From contig NZ_PDYY01000001.1 of the NCBI RefSeq assembly GCF_002743255.1, positions 310,001-374,000 of the forward strand: a DNA stretch of 64,000 bases, read 5' to 3'. A program made the position numbers and the translations under genes. Shown one piece after another: positions 50,945-59,616 of the stretch (positions within the stretch are counted from its first letter, which is position 1; each line of letters starts with the position of its first letter). The notes beneath the pieces were generated by a model that saw only the letters and a list, made by a program, of their open reading frames with translations, was not told where the DNA came from and did no database searches. This DNA comes from Sporosarcina sp. P2 (GTDB taxonomy: Bacteria > Bacillota > Bacilli > Bacillales_A > Planococcaceae).

Positions 50945-52105
50945 ATGATATTCGGTAAAACCAAATTCAATGGATGTATTGCTTTCTTCATGGCACTCAC
51001 GCTAATTCTAGCAGGATGTTCATCCGAAGATGGATCATCTTCAAAAGCAGAAGCATCTGACAAAAGTGAATCCATTCGAGTAGGTCTGCAAGCACCAATG
51101 ACCGGGGACAATGCCCAATACGGACAAGATATGAAAAATGGGGTTGATCTGGCTTTTAAAAAGATTAATGCAGAAGGTGGAGTAAACGGAAAGAAGTTGG
51201 AGTTAGTCGTTGGGGATGATAAAGCGACACCATCTGAAGCAGTTGCAGTGGTGAACAAAATGATTATGAATGACAATGTCAAAGCAATAATTGGCGGTTA
51301 TAATTCATCACCAACTTTAGCGGCTCAAGAGGTTTCGAAAAATGCCAAGGCACTTCACGTCCACATGGGAGCAAGTCCGGAATTTACTACTTTAGATAAT
51401 GACTATTTATATCGCATCATCCTAACTGGTCAAGTGTACGTTCCAGCAGTATTAAAATATATGGCTGAAGAAAAGGGAATCAAGAAAATCGCATCTATAT
51501 ATGAAAATACTGATTACGGAATCACCATGTCCGACTCTGCGAGAAAAGCAGCGGAATCTGTAGGTGTTGAGTTTATTGCAACGGAAACATATAACCCAGG
51601 AGATAAAAACTTCTCTTCCCAATTATCTAAAATTAAAAAAATGAAACCAGATGCCGTGATGATTGTAGGTCTCTACAACGAAGTGGCTTTAATTGCACAA
51701 CAAGCAAAACAAGCAGGATTAGATGTTCAGTTTTTCTCACCTGACGACTCCATGTATTCCGAACAGTTAATTGAATTAGGTGGAGATGCAGTGGAAAATC
51801 ATATCTTTGCTTCTATGATTAACATGGAAATGGATACAGAGGCAATGAATGAATTTATAAAATTGAGTGAAGAGAATAATATCGAGCCTGAAGCGAATAC
51901 AGCAATCGCCTATGATGCTGCTTTGGCACTTGCAAAAGCCTTTGAAGAGGGCGGAGATTCACCAGAGAAAGTCCGTGACGCAATGGCGAAAATTCAGATG
52001 GAAGGGACAACAGGATTAATTCAATTTGACGAAGATGGCGAACGTTCAAATGCCCCAATGATCATGCAAGTGAAAGACCAGAAGTTTATAATAATCCAAG
52101 AATAG
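50945..52105 (+). CDS. livK: Branched-chain-type ABC transporter substrate-binding lipoprotein
   Basis: A 386-residue type I periplasmic-binding-like protein, lipid-anchored: signal peptide ending in LAGC (Cys near residue 24), then a Ser-rich linker. The binding domain has VGLQAPMTGDNAQYGQDMKN, VNGKKLELVVGDDKATPSEA and AIIGGYNSSPTLAAQEVS, typical of LivJ/LivK, where these loops contact the ligand amino group. GGGGG spacing favours the ATG at 50945 over one at 50939. The ligand may be the pathway substrate or an amino acid-like product. Confidence 0.9.
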   Translation: MIFGKTKFNGCIAFFMALTLILAGCSSEDGSSSKAEASDKSESIRVGLQAPMTGDNAQYGQDMKNGVDLAFKKINAEGGVNGKKLELVVGDDKATPSEAVAVVNKMIMNDNVKAIIGGYNSSPTLAAQEVSKNAKALHVHMGASPEFTTLDNDYLYRIILTGQVYVPAVLKYMAEEKGIKKIASIYENTDYGITMSDSARKAAESVGVEFIATETYNPGDKNFSSQLSKIKKMKPDAVMIVGLYNEVALIAQQAKQAGLDVQFFSPDDSMYSEQLIELGGDAVENHIFASMINMEMDTEAMNEFIKLSEENNIEPEANTAIAYDAALALAKAFEEGGDSPEKVRDAMAKIQMEGTTGLIQFDEDGERSNAPMIMQVKDQKFIIIQE

Positions 52106-52116
52106 GGTGATTATTT

Positions 52117-52983
52117 ATGATTGTCGACCAACTAATAAATGGGATTGTCTTGGGAAGCGTTTATGCATTAATGGCAATCGGATATACGATGGTTTGGAAT
52201 GTTCTGCGATTCATCAACTTTGCACATGGTGAGGTATATATGGGAGGGGCATTTGTTGCCCTTACCACTATGTACTTAGGAGCCCCAGTTTGGTTGGCTT
52301 ATTCATGTGGTATGTTATCAGGTGCACTATTAGGTTATTTAATGGAAAAGCTCGTTTATAAGAAAATGCGTACTGCTCCAAAATTGAACTTGCTTATAGC
52401 GGCTATCGGTATTGCGATTGTTTTACAAAACTCCGCACAACTTATCTGGGGAGCGTCACCTGAAAGATTGGCCTCACCTTTCCTTGCAAACAATGTTAAT
52501 ATCGGTGGAATGATGGTCAATCAACATTATATTTTCATCATTATTGTGACGATCATTGTCATGTTCCTACTTGAGTTTTTCATGAATCGTACATTAATGG
52601 GGAAAGCAGTGCAAGCAGCTTCCCAAAACATTCAAGCGACCGAATTAATGGGCATAAATGCAAACAAAGTCATTTCAATTACATTTGCAATTGGATCGGG
52701 CGTTGGTGCGCTTGCTGGTATACTAGTCGGTCCTGTATTCCTTGTCTTCCCGACAATGGGTGTATTTGCTGGCCTAAAGGGTTTTACCGCATCCGTTATG
52801 GGTGGAATGGGTAATATACCCGGTGCGATGGTGGCGGGTTTGATGCTCGGTGTGCTTGAGAGCTTCGCTGCTGGCTTTATTTCTTCCGGTTATCGAGATG
52901 CGGTTGCTATGGTCATTTTATTAGCCATTTTACTGCTTCGTCCACAAGGAATTTTCGGTAAAGTCGTAGCAGAAAAAGTATAA
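52117..52983 (+). CDS. livH: Liv-type ABC permease LivH
   Basis: A 288-residue membrane protein with eight or nine helices and the LivH pattern: INGIVLGSVYALMAIGYTM at the start, RFINFAHGEVYMGGAF, KAVQAASQNIQATELMGIN (the ATPase-coupling loop) and GGMGNIPGAMVAGLMLGVLE. It forms the permease heterodimer with the next gene. It begins 11 bases after the binding protein. Confidence 0.93.
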   Translation: MIVDQLINGIVLGSVYALMAIGYTMVWNVLRFINFAHGEVYMGGAFVALTTMYLGAPVWLAYSCGMLSGALLGYLMEKLVYKKMRTAPKLNLLIAAIGIAIVLQNSAQLIWGASPERLASPFLANNVNIGGMMVNQHYIFIIIVTIIVMFLLEFFMNRTLMGKAVQAASQNIQATELMGINANKVISITFAIGSGVGALAGILVGPVFLVFPTMGVFAGLKGFTASVMGGMGNIPGAMVAGLMLGVLESFAAGFISSGYRDAVAMVILLAILLLRPQGIFGKVVAEKV

Positions 52984-52996
52984 AGGAGTAGATGAC

Positions 52997-54037
52997 ATGG
53001 AACATATCAGAAAGTTGGGATATCGTCGGCTTGGATTGCTCATCGGAGTAATCGCCTTACTTATGATCCCCCTCGGAATAACGAATCCATACTTTATGTA
53101 TGTCATTAATCTAATCCTAATTTATATACTTCTCGTACTAGGATTAGATTTAATAGTTGGTTATACAGGTCAAGTATCCATAGGTCATGGGGCATTTTTT
53201 GGAATAGGTGCCTATATCGCGGCTATATTTTCAACAAAACTAGGTCTATCTTTTTGGTTTACATTACCCATCGCGATTTTGGCAACTGCCATCATCGGTT
53301 TCATCATTGGATTTATCGGACTAAAACTGATTGAAGAATACTTGGTAATGGCTACGCTCGCATTTGGAACAATTATTTGGCTAGTTTTTCTAAATTGGAC
53401 AGATGTTACAGGGGGGCCAATGGGAATTGCATTGATTCCTTCACCACCCGCAATGAATTTTGGTATTTTTCAGCTTTCATTTACTCAGTACGCTGATTAT
53501 TACCCACTGTTACTGTTCTTTGTAATTGTAGCCATCATATTTACGAAGTTGCTGATCAATTCTGGTTTCGGAAGGGCTTGTACTGCAATTCGTGATGATG
53601 AATTAGCTGCACAGTCAATGGGGATTCCAGTATTTAGAACGAAAGTGGTCATGTTTACTATTTCAGCTGCCTATTGTGGGGCCGCGGGTACTTTATATGC
53701 TCACTTCATTCACGTTGTCAGCCCTGAGACATTCAATTTCACCATGTCCGTCACCATCTTAACCATGGTCATGATCGGTGGACAAGGATCCATCATCGGT
53801 GCGGTACTAGGGGCATCACTACTCACGATCTTTTCTGAAGCATTACGTGCAACGCCAGAATTACGCATGCTGATCTATGGATTGCTAATTGTCATCATGA
53901 TGATGTTTTTCCCGAGAGGTATTATGGGGATTATCAATTACTATAGAAAACAAATTGAAAAACGAGCCTTACTTAAGAAGATGAAAGGAGCAAAAGCAAC
54001 TGTAGATGTAAAGAAGGAGGGGTTAGGCTATGAATAA
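52997..54037 (+). CDS. livM: Liv-type ABC permease LivM
   Basis: A 346-residue membrane protein of the LivM family: LGLDLIVGYTGQVSIGHGAF near residue 45, GPMGIALIPSPP, RACTAIRDDELAAQSMGIPV (coupling loop) and GGQGSIIGAVLGASLLTIF. A lysine-rich tail ends the protein. The stop overlaps the livG start by eight bases. AAAGGAG precedes the ATG. Confidence 0.93.
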   Translation: MEHIRKLGYRRLGLLIGVIALLMIPLGITNPYFMYVINLILIYILLVLGLDLIVGYTGQVSIGHGAFFGIGAYIAAIFSTKLGLSFWFTLPIAILATAIIGFIIGFIGLKLIEEYLVMATLAFGTIIWLVFLNWTDVTGGPMGIALIPSPPAMNFGIFQLSFTQYADYYPLLLFFVIVAIIFTKLLINSGFGRACTAIRDDELAAQSMGIPVFRTKVVMFTISAAYCGAAGTLYAHFIHVVSPETFNFTMSVTILTMVMIGGQGSIIGAVLGASLLTIFSEALRATPELRMLIYGLLIVIMMMFFPRGIMGIINYYRKQIEKRALLKKMKGAKATVDVKKEGLGYE

Positions 54038-54824
54038 AGAGAATCTGACAGATACAGCTATCTTAACTGTAGCGGGCCTTTCCAAATCGTTTGGAGGGGT
54101 CAAGGCAGTAAATGACCTTTCCTTCTCAGTGAAAAAAAACCATATACATGCCATCATAGGTCCAAATGGCGCAGGTAAGAGTACGTTATTTAACCTGATT
54201 ACTGGAATAATACCTCCTGATCAAGGTGAGGTACGTTTTTCTACAACGGATATTACTTCATTGAGCTCGGATCAGATTGCCAAGCATGGTGTATCTAGAA
54301 CTTTTCAAAATATCCGTCTATTTCCGGACATGACGGTTTCCGAGACCGTTTTGATTGGAACCTATTTATTAACTGGTGCGAAGCTGGCTCCTGCCTTATT
54401 GCGAACGAAAGCATTTAGGGAAAAAGAACAGGCTGCAAAACAACGTGTGGAAGAGATCTTGAAATTCGTTGGGCTATGGGATGTGCGAGATGAGTATGCA
54501 GCGCAGTTGTCATATGGTAATCAAAGAAGAGTTGAAATTGCTAGGGCGTTAGCGACGCAACCACAACTCTTACTGCTCGATGAACCGACAGCTGGGATGA
54601 ATCCAAAAGAAACAAAGGAATTAATGGAGTTATTTACCGCCGTAAATAATGAAGGCATTACAATTCTGATTATTGCACATGATATGAACTTAGTGAACAC
54701 ATTGTCTGACCATATTACAGTCATTAACTTTGGGGAAAAACTAGTAGAAGGAACTGCCGAAGTGATTCAAAAACACCCTGCAGTTATTGAAGCATATATG
54801 GGGAAGGTGAAGGTAGATGCTTAA
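54030..54824 (+). CDS. livG: Liv-type ABC ATPase LivG
   Basis: A 264-residue ABC ATPase. Walker A GPNGAGKST (about residue 43), Q-loop region RTFQNIRLFPDMTV, signature LSYGNQRR, Walker B LLLLDEPTAGMN and H-loop IIAHDMNLV. The LSYGNQRRVEIARAL signature is typical of LivG. It overlaps both neighbours (livM by eight bases, livF by eight), so translation is coupled. Confidence 0.94.
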   Translation: MNKENLTDTAILTVAGLSKSFGGVKAVNDLSFSVKKNHIHAIIGPNGAGKSTLFNLITGIIPPDQGEVRFSTTDITSLSSDQIAKHGVSRTFQNIRLFPDMTVSETVLIGTYLLTGAKLAPALLRTKAFREKEQAAKQRVEEILKFVGLWDVRDEYAAQLSYGNQRRVEIARALATQPQLLLLDEPTAGMNPKETKELMELFTAVNNEGITILIIAHDMNLVNTLSDHITVINFGEKLVEGTAEVIQKHPAVIEAYMGKVKVDA

Positions 54825-55515
54825 AGTACAAGGGTTAAACACCTATTATGGTCAAGTGTGTGCCATTGAAGATATGAACATTCATGTGAAAGAACGGGAA
54901 GCGGTTTCCGTCATTGGTGCAAATGGGGCAGGTAAGAGCACTCTGTTAAAAAGTATCATGGGAGAGGTTCGTCCTAAAAGCGGGAAAATCACATTGTCCG
55001 ATAAAACGATTACAAACTCCAGAACTTTTCGTTTAGTCAATCATGGGATGACGTTAGTTCCTGAGGGAAGGCAAGTATTTCCATATTTATCTGTTTGGGA
55101 TAATCTACTTTTAGGCGGCTATACGCTAAGTACTAAAGAACGATTACAAATGGCTGAAGAAGTGTCTGAGCCATTCCCCATTTTAAGAGACCGAAAAAAT
55201 CAGGCGGCAGGTTTATTATCCGGTGGAGAACAACAAATGCTGGCGATTGCCCGGGCAATGATGGTGAGTCCAAAACTATTATTACTTGATGAGCCATCTA
55301 TGGGATTATCTCCGAGGCTTGTTTATGAAGTATATGAAAAAATAACAGAACTACATCAGCGAGGAACGACCATATTATTAGTGGACCAAAACGCTGAAAT
55401 GGCAATTGATTTCTGTGATCGTGCATATGTCCTGATGGCGGGACGCCTCGTAGGTGAAGGAACAAAGGATGAATTGAAAGATACTGAAATTGTGCAAAAA
55501 TCCTACTTAGGTTAA
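54817..55515 (+). CDS. livF: Liv-type ABC ATPase LivF
   Basis: A 232-residue ABC ATPase: Walker A GANGAGKST (about residue 35), LVPEGRQVFPYLSVWDNL (typical LivF segment), signature LSGGEQQ, Walker B LLLLDEPSMGLS and a Gln/Asn H-loop region LLVDQNAEMA. The usual H-loop His is Gln-Asn in many LivF proteins, as here. It ends the importer operon and is followed by a terminator. Confidence 0.94.
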   Translation: MLKVQGLNTYYGQVCAIEDMNIHVKEREAVSVIGANGAGKSTLLKSIMGEVRPKSGKITLSDKTITNSRTFRLVNHGMTLVPEGRQVFPYLSVWDNLLLGGYTLSTKERLQMAEEVSEPFPILRDRKNQAAGLLSGGEQQMLAIARAMMVSPKLLLLDEPSMGLSPRLVYEVYEKITELHQRGTTILLVDQNAEMAIDFCDRAYVLMAGRLVGEGTKDELKDTEIVQKSYLG

Positions 55516-55559
55516 ATTAGACATGCCGAAATAGTAGGAGGAATATTTTATAGAACGCC

Positions 55560-55604
55560 AACCTCACAAGCCGATTTGAATCGGTATGTGAGGTTTTTTT
55601 TTTG
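55560..55604 (+). terminator. Terminator of the Liv operon
   Basis: AACCTCACA (55560-55568) pairs with TGTGAGGTT (55587-55595), with an inner CCGATT-TG-AATCGG hairpin, followed by about nine T residues. Confidence 0.92.
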
Positions 55605-55827
55605 GAAGCGGACTACAAGTTTACTAATGGATAGTACGTATTTTACCATCTACATTACTATTGGCTAAAGGGCTAGACCTCTACTGAAGTAGAAGTGGGA
55701 TGATTGCCCGGGGAATGGTATAAGGTGAAAGGATTTCAAACGTAATGGATGGTTATAAAAACAATGGAGTAGCACCTTCTGAATGGTGTGAAAGTGCAGA
55801 GGCTGCCGTCCATAGTATGAAGTATTG
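55605..55827. other. Intergenic stretch of unclear nature
   Basis: About 220 bases between the Liv terminator and the convergent DUF4181 gene. A frame can be opened from 55745 but it runs into the antisense of the DUF4181 gene and has no ribosome binding site. Several short self-complementary stretches (for example around CTCTACTGAAGTAGAAG at 55680-55696) suggest a structured RNA or its remnant; I cannot assign a family. Confidence 0.3.
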
Positions 55828-56229
55828 CTACGCAGGTAGTAACCAGTTAATCATGACGGTGGCCGCTACTACTATTATTAGCATTTCGGTTACAGTCAAA
55901 ATAGATTGTTTTGGATCGTGTGTATACTTCCATTCGAAAAAGGCTCTGATCAGATAATCCAATATCGCAAATGCTATGACGGCGAAGAAAACCAAGTAAA
56001 GTAACTCCTCATCATGAAACAACAGTACAGAATATAAAGTGATGAGACTGATTGTAGAAAAAATCCGCAAAATTTTATCGATTTTCCGATGGGATTCATT
56101 TATATGATTATGAGAAAAAATTTTTTTCTTTACTTTTTCAATTTTAAGTAGCTTCCTTAGAAGAAACTTAACTAATGAAATAAGAGCAAAAACCAATACG
56201 ACAATTAGAATAAATTTTATCCAAAACAT
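55828..56229 (-). CDS. DUF4181 membrane protein
   Basis: A 133-residue membrane protein. N-terminal helix at about 3-22, a basic stretch (LLRKLLKIEKVKKKIFSHNH), then helices at about 50-68, 74-95 and 108-128. KIFSHNHINESHRKIDKILR and FFEWKYTHDPKQS are the family-type segments. It is the intact counterpart of the truncated copy at 37117-37554. GAGGGGGAGTTG precedes the ATG. Function unknown. Confidence 0.75.
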   Translation of the reverse strand: MFWIKFILIVVLVFALISLVKFLLRKLLKIEKVKKKIFSHNHINESHRKIDKILRIFSTISLITLYSVLLFHDEELLYLVFFAVIAFAILDYLIRAFFEWKYTHDPKQSILTVTEMLIIVVAATVMINWLLPA

Positions 56230-56490
56230 ACAACTCCCCCTCTTTCATTAAACATTTGTAATTTTCCTTATTCTTTCTATAAATTGCTGTGTAGGTTGAC
56301 TACCACTCTTTTATACTTCATCACAATTATACCAAAGACATCCAAATTAATTCTTGGAAATTAAAAACACCGGTGAATATGGTATCTAGATCAACTATAT
56401 ACTAGTAGTTTTCGATTGTTGTGTAACTACCAAATAGCTACAAAGTAATACTTGAAAACAACAACATGATGGTTGGAAAAAAACGAATAG

Positions 56491-56694
56491 CAAGAATATA
56501 TCGCGCTACAGGAAATCCATGCATATATCTACAGTTGGAAAAATGAGTACTACCAACATCGCTGGATCTATAAATCATCAAACGAATAGAAAGAGAGGTT
56601 GCCATTCTGGACGCTATGTATGATCGGAGAGATTCTGTCTAATCTTAAAGACATGGGCTATCCTGATGTAATCAATTATGAAATATACGTGTAA
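56491..56694 (+). pseudogene. Decayed phage-like ORF
   Basis: The frame from 56491 reads QEYIALQEIHAYIYSWKNEY and HRWIYKSSNE, then an in-frame TAG, then KERLPFWTLCMIGEILSNLK and a plausible end at TAA 56692-56694. The continuous protein-like text across the TAG suggests a gene inactivated by a nonsense mutation. Not identified; it lies just before phage replication genes. The rest of 56230-56490 holds nothing I can support. Confidence 0.45.
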
Positions 56695-56708
56695 ATAATC
56701 AATAACTA

Positions 56709-56745
56709 ACAGGGGCGGAGGACTATACTTCCACTCCTGTTTTAG
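56709..56745 (+). terminator. Terminator before the phage replication genes
   Basis: AACAGGGGCGG (56709-56719) pairs with CCACTCCTGTT (56731-56741) with two G-U pairs, followed by TTTAG. Confidence 0.65.
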
Positions 56746-56861
56746 CGTATGTAAAATTTATTTTTAAAATCAGTATCCTTTTTTGAAAAACTCTCTATAT
56801 GGAGTATGAGAAGTGCAAAGTGAGCACTCTACTACAACTTTTTTACAGGGGGAGAAACTAT

Positions 56862-57656
56862 ATGAAATTATTAATTGATGAAGAGTCGATACCGCTACTA
56901 CCGTCGCTCGTACACTTAGTAGGAATTAACGGAGCATTATTTATGCAACAAGTGCATTTTCGCTCCCTTATATCCAAAAACGTTCGGGACGGCCATAGGT
57001 GGATTCATAAAACGTATATTGACTGGACAAAAGAATTTACATTCTGGTCTTCGAACACGATTAGACGCATTATTTATGATCTTGAAAATAAAGGCTATCT
57101 CATTTCGACAGATCACCATAACCGCATGAAAATCGACAATACGAAATGGTACCGAATCGACTATACTCGATTGCCTGCAAGTGCGTTCGAACATGAGCAA
57201 GTCACTTGCCCAGAACCGCCACGTGCACCTGTCGAAGTTGAGCAAGTCCACGTGGCGGAATTGGGCAAGCCAATAACTAAAGAACTTAAAGAATCTTTAA
57301 AAATAAAGAATAAAGACCAAGTCGAGATGAATCTCGACGTCGCACGTGTTGTCATTAATTATCTGAATGAGAAAACTGGAAAGCAATTTAAAGCCCATTC
57401 TACAGCAACCAAGAAGTTCATCAATGGCAGGATGAAGGAAGGCTATACACAAGAGGACTTCATGAAAGTCGTCGATCTCAAAGTATCCGAGTGGATCCAC
57501 CATGCTGAATTCAACCGCTTCTTGCGGCCATCGACGTTATTTAACGCAACCAACTTCGAAAACTATGTCAATGAACTAGCTGCGGTACAGAAGCCGAAAA
57601 AGCGTATGCTCGCTCTGCCAGTGCTAGATTTCAATAAAGGGGATGAACACGTATGA
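56862..57656 (+). CDS. Phage-type replication initiator (Phg_2220_C domain)
   Basis: A 264-residue protein. Residues about 5-105 form a winged-helix region resembling phage replisome organiser proteins (HRWIHKTYIDWTKEFTFWSS, NTIRRIIYDLENKGYL). Residues about 165-240 match the conserved phage C-terminal domain Phg_2220_C: VINYLNEKTGKQFKAHSTAT, KFINGRMKEGYTQEDFMKVV and FLRPSTLFNATNFENYVNE. GGGGGAG precedes the ATG at 56862. The stop overlaps the helicase start by four bases. It is likely to load the downstream DnaB-like helicase onto a phage origin. Confidence 0.82.
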   Translation: MKLLIDEESIPLLPSLVHLVGINGALFMQQVHFRSLISKNVRDGHRWIHKTYIDWTKEFTFWSSNTIRRIIYDLENKGYLISTDHHNRMKIDNTKWYRIDYTRLPASAFEHEQVTCPEPPRAPVEVEQVHVAELGKPITKELKESLKIKNKDQVEMNLDVARVVINYLNEKTGKQFKAHSTATKKFINGRMKEGYTQEDFMKVVDLKVSEWIHHAEFNRFLRPSTLFNATNFENYVNELAAVQKPKKRMLALPVLDFNKGDEHV

Positions 57657-58903
57657 ATAGTGAACTAATGGAAAAAAGTCTTCTCGGTACGATGATGGAG
57701 GAAAATTATTTGGTTCTGGACAGCGGGATTCAAACCGCATTCTTTGAGACACAGCTGCACAAAAATATTTATCTAACCATGAAAGAATTAGCCAACAACG
57801 GACGCCCAATTGACTTCATCACATTGCTGACGACACGTGAGCCGGCAGAACTTGGTGGCGCCAATTACGTATCGGAACTACGTCGCTTTGCCAATCCTGC
57901 ACGCTTTGACGAGTATTTAGAAATCATCATTTCCAAGTGGAAGAAACTTGAGACAGCGAGGATCCTACAGTCGGCACAGAACGAACAATGGGAGAACAGT
58001 GAGATTGTCAAAGCGTTAGAAGAGTTAGATACCGATCATAGGTCAGATGAATTATTGTTACTTGACGATTACCTCGTGAGTCAGTACGAACGCCCTTTCA
58101 TCCAAGGACCGGACATGACAGGAATTAGCACAGGCTTACGGCCGATGGATTATCTGTTGAACGGATTCCAAGACAGTGAATTCATCGTCATCGCCGCTAG
58201 ACCTTCCATGGGAAAGACGGATACACTCAATCATCTCGCGCTAACTGCCGGATTAAACGATCATTTACCGATCGTCTTTTCTCTCGAAATGAGCCGTAAC
58301 ACGATGACCGACCGTCTGATATCTACAGCGGGTGGATACAGTCGATTAAAGATGCGCAATCCATATAAACATTTTGATAACAGACAGAAGAATACATGGA
58401 TGACAGCGCTCGATCATTTGCAAAGCGCTAAAATCCGTATCGACGACAGAAGCGGAATAAAAGTGAGTCAAATAAAAGCAACTGCTCGCAGAGTCATTAA
58501 AGCACAACCGGACAAGCGACCGATTATTTTCATTGATTACTTGCAAATCATCCGACCGGAGGAAAGAACGAATAACCAAAACCAAGCAATTGGCCAAATT
58601 AGCGCAGATTTAAAAGCGATGGCAAAAGAATTTAACTGCCCCGTTGTCGTCTTGTCTCAGCTTTCCAGAGCAGTCGAACAACGACAGGACAAACAACCGA
58701 TGATGAGCGACCTACGAGACTCCGGCAACATCGAACAAGACGCCGATGTCGTGTGCTTCCTTTACAGAGACGATTACTACAATCAAGAATCGGAACTCAA
58801 GAACCATCTCGAAATCACGGTCGCTAAGCATCGTAACGGCCCAGTCGGTGGCTTCACTGTTTACTACAACAAAGACAACGGCCGACTCGCTTCAATGTCC
58901 TGA
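57653..58903 (+). CDS. DnaB-like replicative helicase (phage type)
   Basis: A 416-residue DnaB-family helicase, a little shorter than chromosomal DnaB (about 450). N-terminal DnaB domain (about 1-110), linker, and a RecA-like domain with Walker A AARPSMGKTDTLNH (about residue 181), SLEMSRNTMTDRL (H1a), Walker B IIFIDYLQIIRPE and VVVLSQLSRAVEQRQDKQP (motif H3), then DLRDSGNIEQDADVV and RNGPVG (H4). All motifs look intact. It is translationally coupled to the initiator gene. Confidence 0.9.
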   Translation: MNSELMEKSLLGTMMEENYLVLDSGIQTAFFETQLHKNIYLTMKELANNGRPIDFITLLTTREPAELGGANYVSELRRFANPARFDEYLEIIISKWKKLETARILQSAQNEQWENSEIVKALEELDTDHRSDELLLLDDYLVSQYERPFIQGPDMTGISTGLRPMDYLLNGFQDSEFIVIAARPSMGKTDTLNHLALTAGLNDHLPIVFSLEMSRNTMTDRLISTAGGYSRLKMRNPYKHFDNRQKNTWMTALDHLQSAKIRIDDRSGIKVSQIKATARRVIKAQPDKRPIIFIDYLQIIRPEERTNNQNQAIGQISADLKAMAKEFNCPVVVLSQLSRAVEQRQDKQPMMSDLRDSGNIEQDADVVCFLYRDDYYNQESELKNHLEITVAKHRNGPVGGFTVYYNKDNGRLASMS

Positions 58904-58943
58904 ACCGTTTTATATATTTTGCCTAAAAAAGGAGAGTGTACCT

Positions 58944-59423
58944 ATGATTACAGTTGAAGAATTATTTGATTACGCAGTAGATACCGATATGTCATTAACC
59001 GCCCACAGCATTTTCTGGGCAATCACGAATCATAAAATCCGAATGGACGAAGATTGCGAGAAACTAAAAGAGATCGAGTTCGACCAGGAAGCCATCCAGC
59101 AGTCGATGAAAAAGAACACGTTACGTATTGGTGAAATTAAGCTCTTTGTGGTGAAAAGTATACAACCAAATTGGTATGCATTTTACCTTGGCAAGAAAGA
59201 GGCAGACGCGTATCGATTACATAGCGAAACGTTTCGTGAGACCGGTGTGAAGGTCACGCACGCTGATCGGTTGATGACGAATTTATTAACATTTGCGGAA
59301 TCGGGAAGAGAGGAAAGTTTGTACGAGTACCGAAAAAGGGTCATGCAGTTTCCGGTGTATGTCGGGCATGTAGAGGCAGGGAAGCGGTTGGTGCATCGTG
59401 TGTTAGAAGCAAGAGAAAGGTAG
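58944..59423 (+). CDS. Unknown phage-module protein
   Basis: A 159-residue soluble protein of mixed alpha/beta character, for example ITVEELFDYAVDTDMSLTAH at the start and EIKLFVVKSIQPNWYAFYLG in the middle, ending VEAGKRLVHRVLEARER. AAGGAGAG seven bases upstream sets the ATG at 58944. It follows the helicase gene by 40 bases and is probably part of the same phage-derived operon. I do not recognise the family. Confidence 0.65.
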   Translation: MITVEELFDYAVDTDMSLTAHSIFWAITNHKIRMDEDCEKLKEIEFDQEAIQQSMKKNTLRIGEIKLFVVKSIQPNWYAFYLGKKEADAYRLHSETFRETGVKVTHADRLMTNLLTFAESGREESLYEYRKRVMQFPVYVGHVEAGKRLVHRVLEARER

Positions 59424-59539
59424 ATGTGATCATTGCGGATATAGCGTGGATGGATGAAAAGCGAGAGTATTAAAGTGGTTCGAGAGTGGTTTAAAGCGCC
59501 CACAGTACGTAGTGTCTGTCCTGTATTTCACAAGTAATG

Positions 59540-59580
59540 GTGATCCAGCTATCTTTAAAGGAGAAGATGAGCTGGATCAC
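59540..59580. other. Perfect inverted repeat without T run
   Basis: GTGATCCAGCT (59540-59550) pairs with AGCTGGATCAC (59570-59580) across a 19-base loop. It lies between the phage-type genes and the convergent germination operon. It may be a weak bidirectional terminator or a binding site. Confidence 0.5.
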
Positions 59581-59616
59581 TACATAATTTCTCGCCAAGT
59601 ACTAAGTAAATTCAAT

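Noticed and set aside
55745..55957. 70-codon plus-strand ORF
   Set aside because: It runs antisense into the DUF4181 gene and lacks a ribosome binding site.
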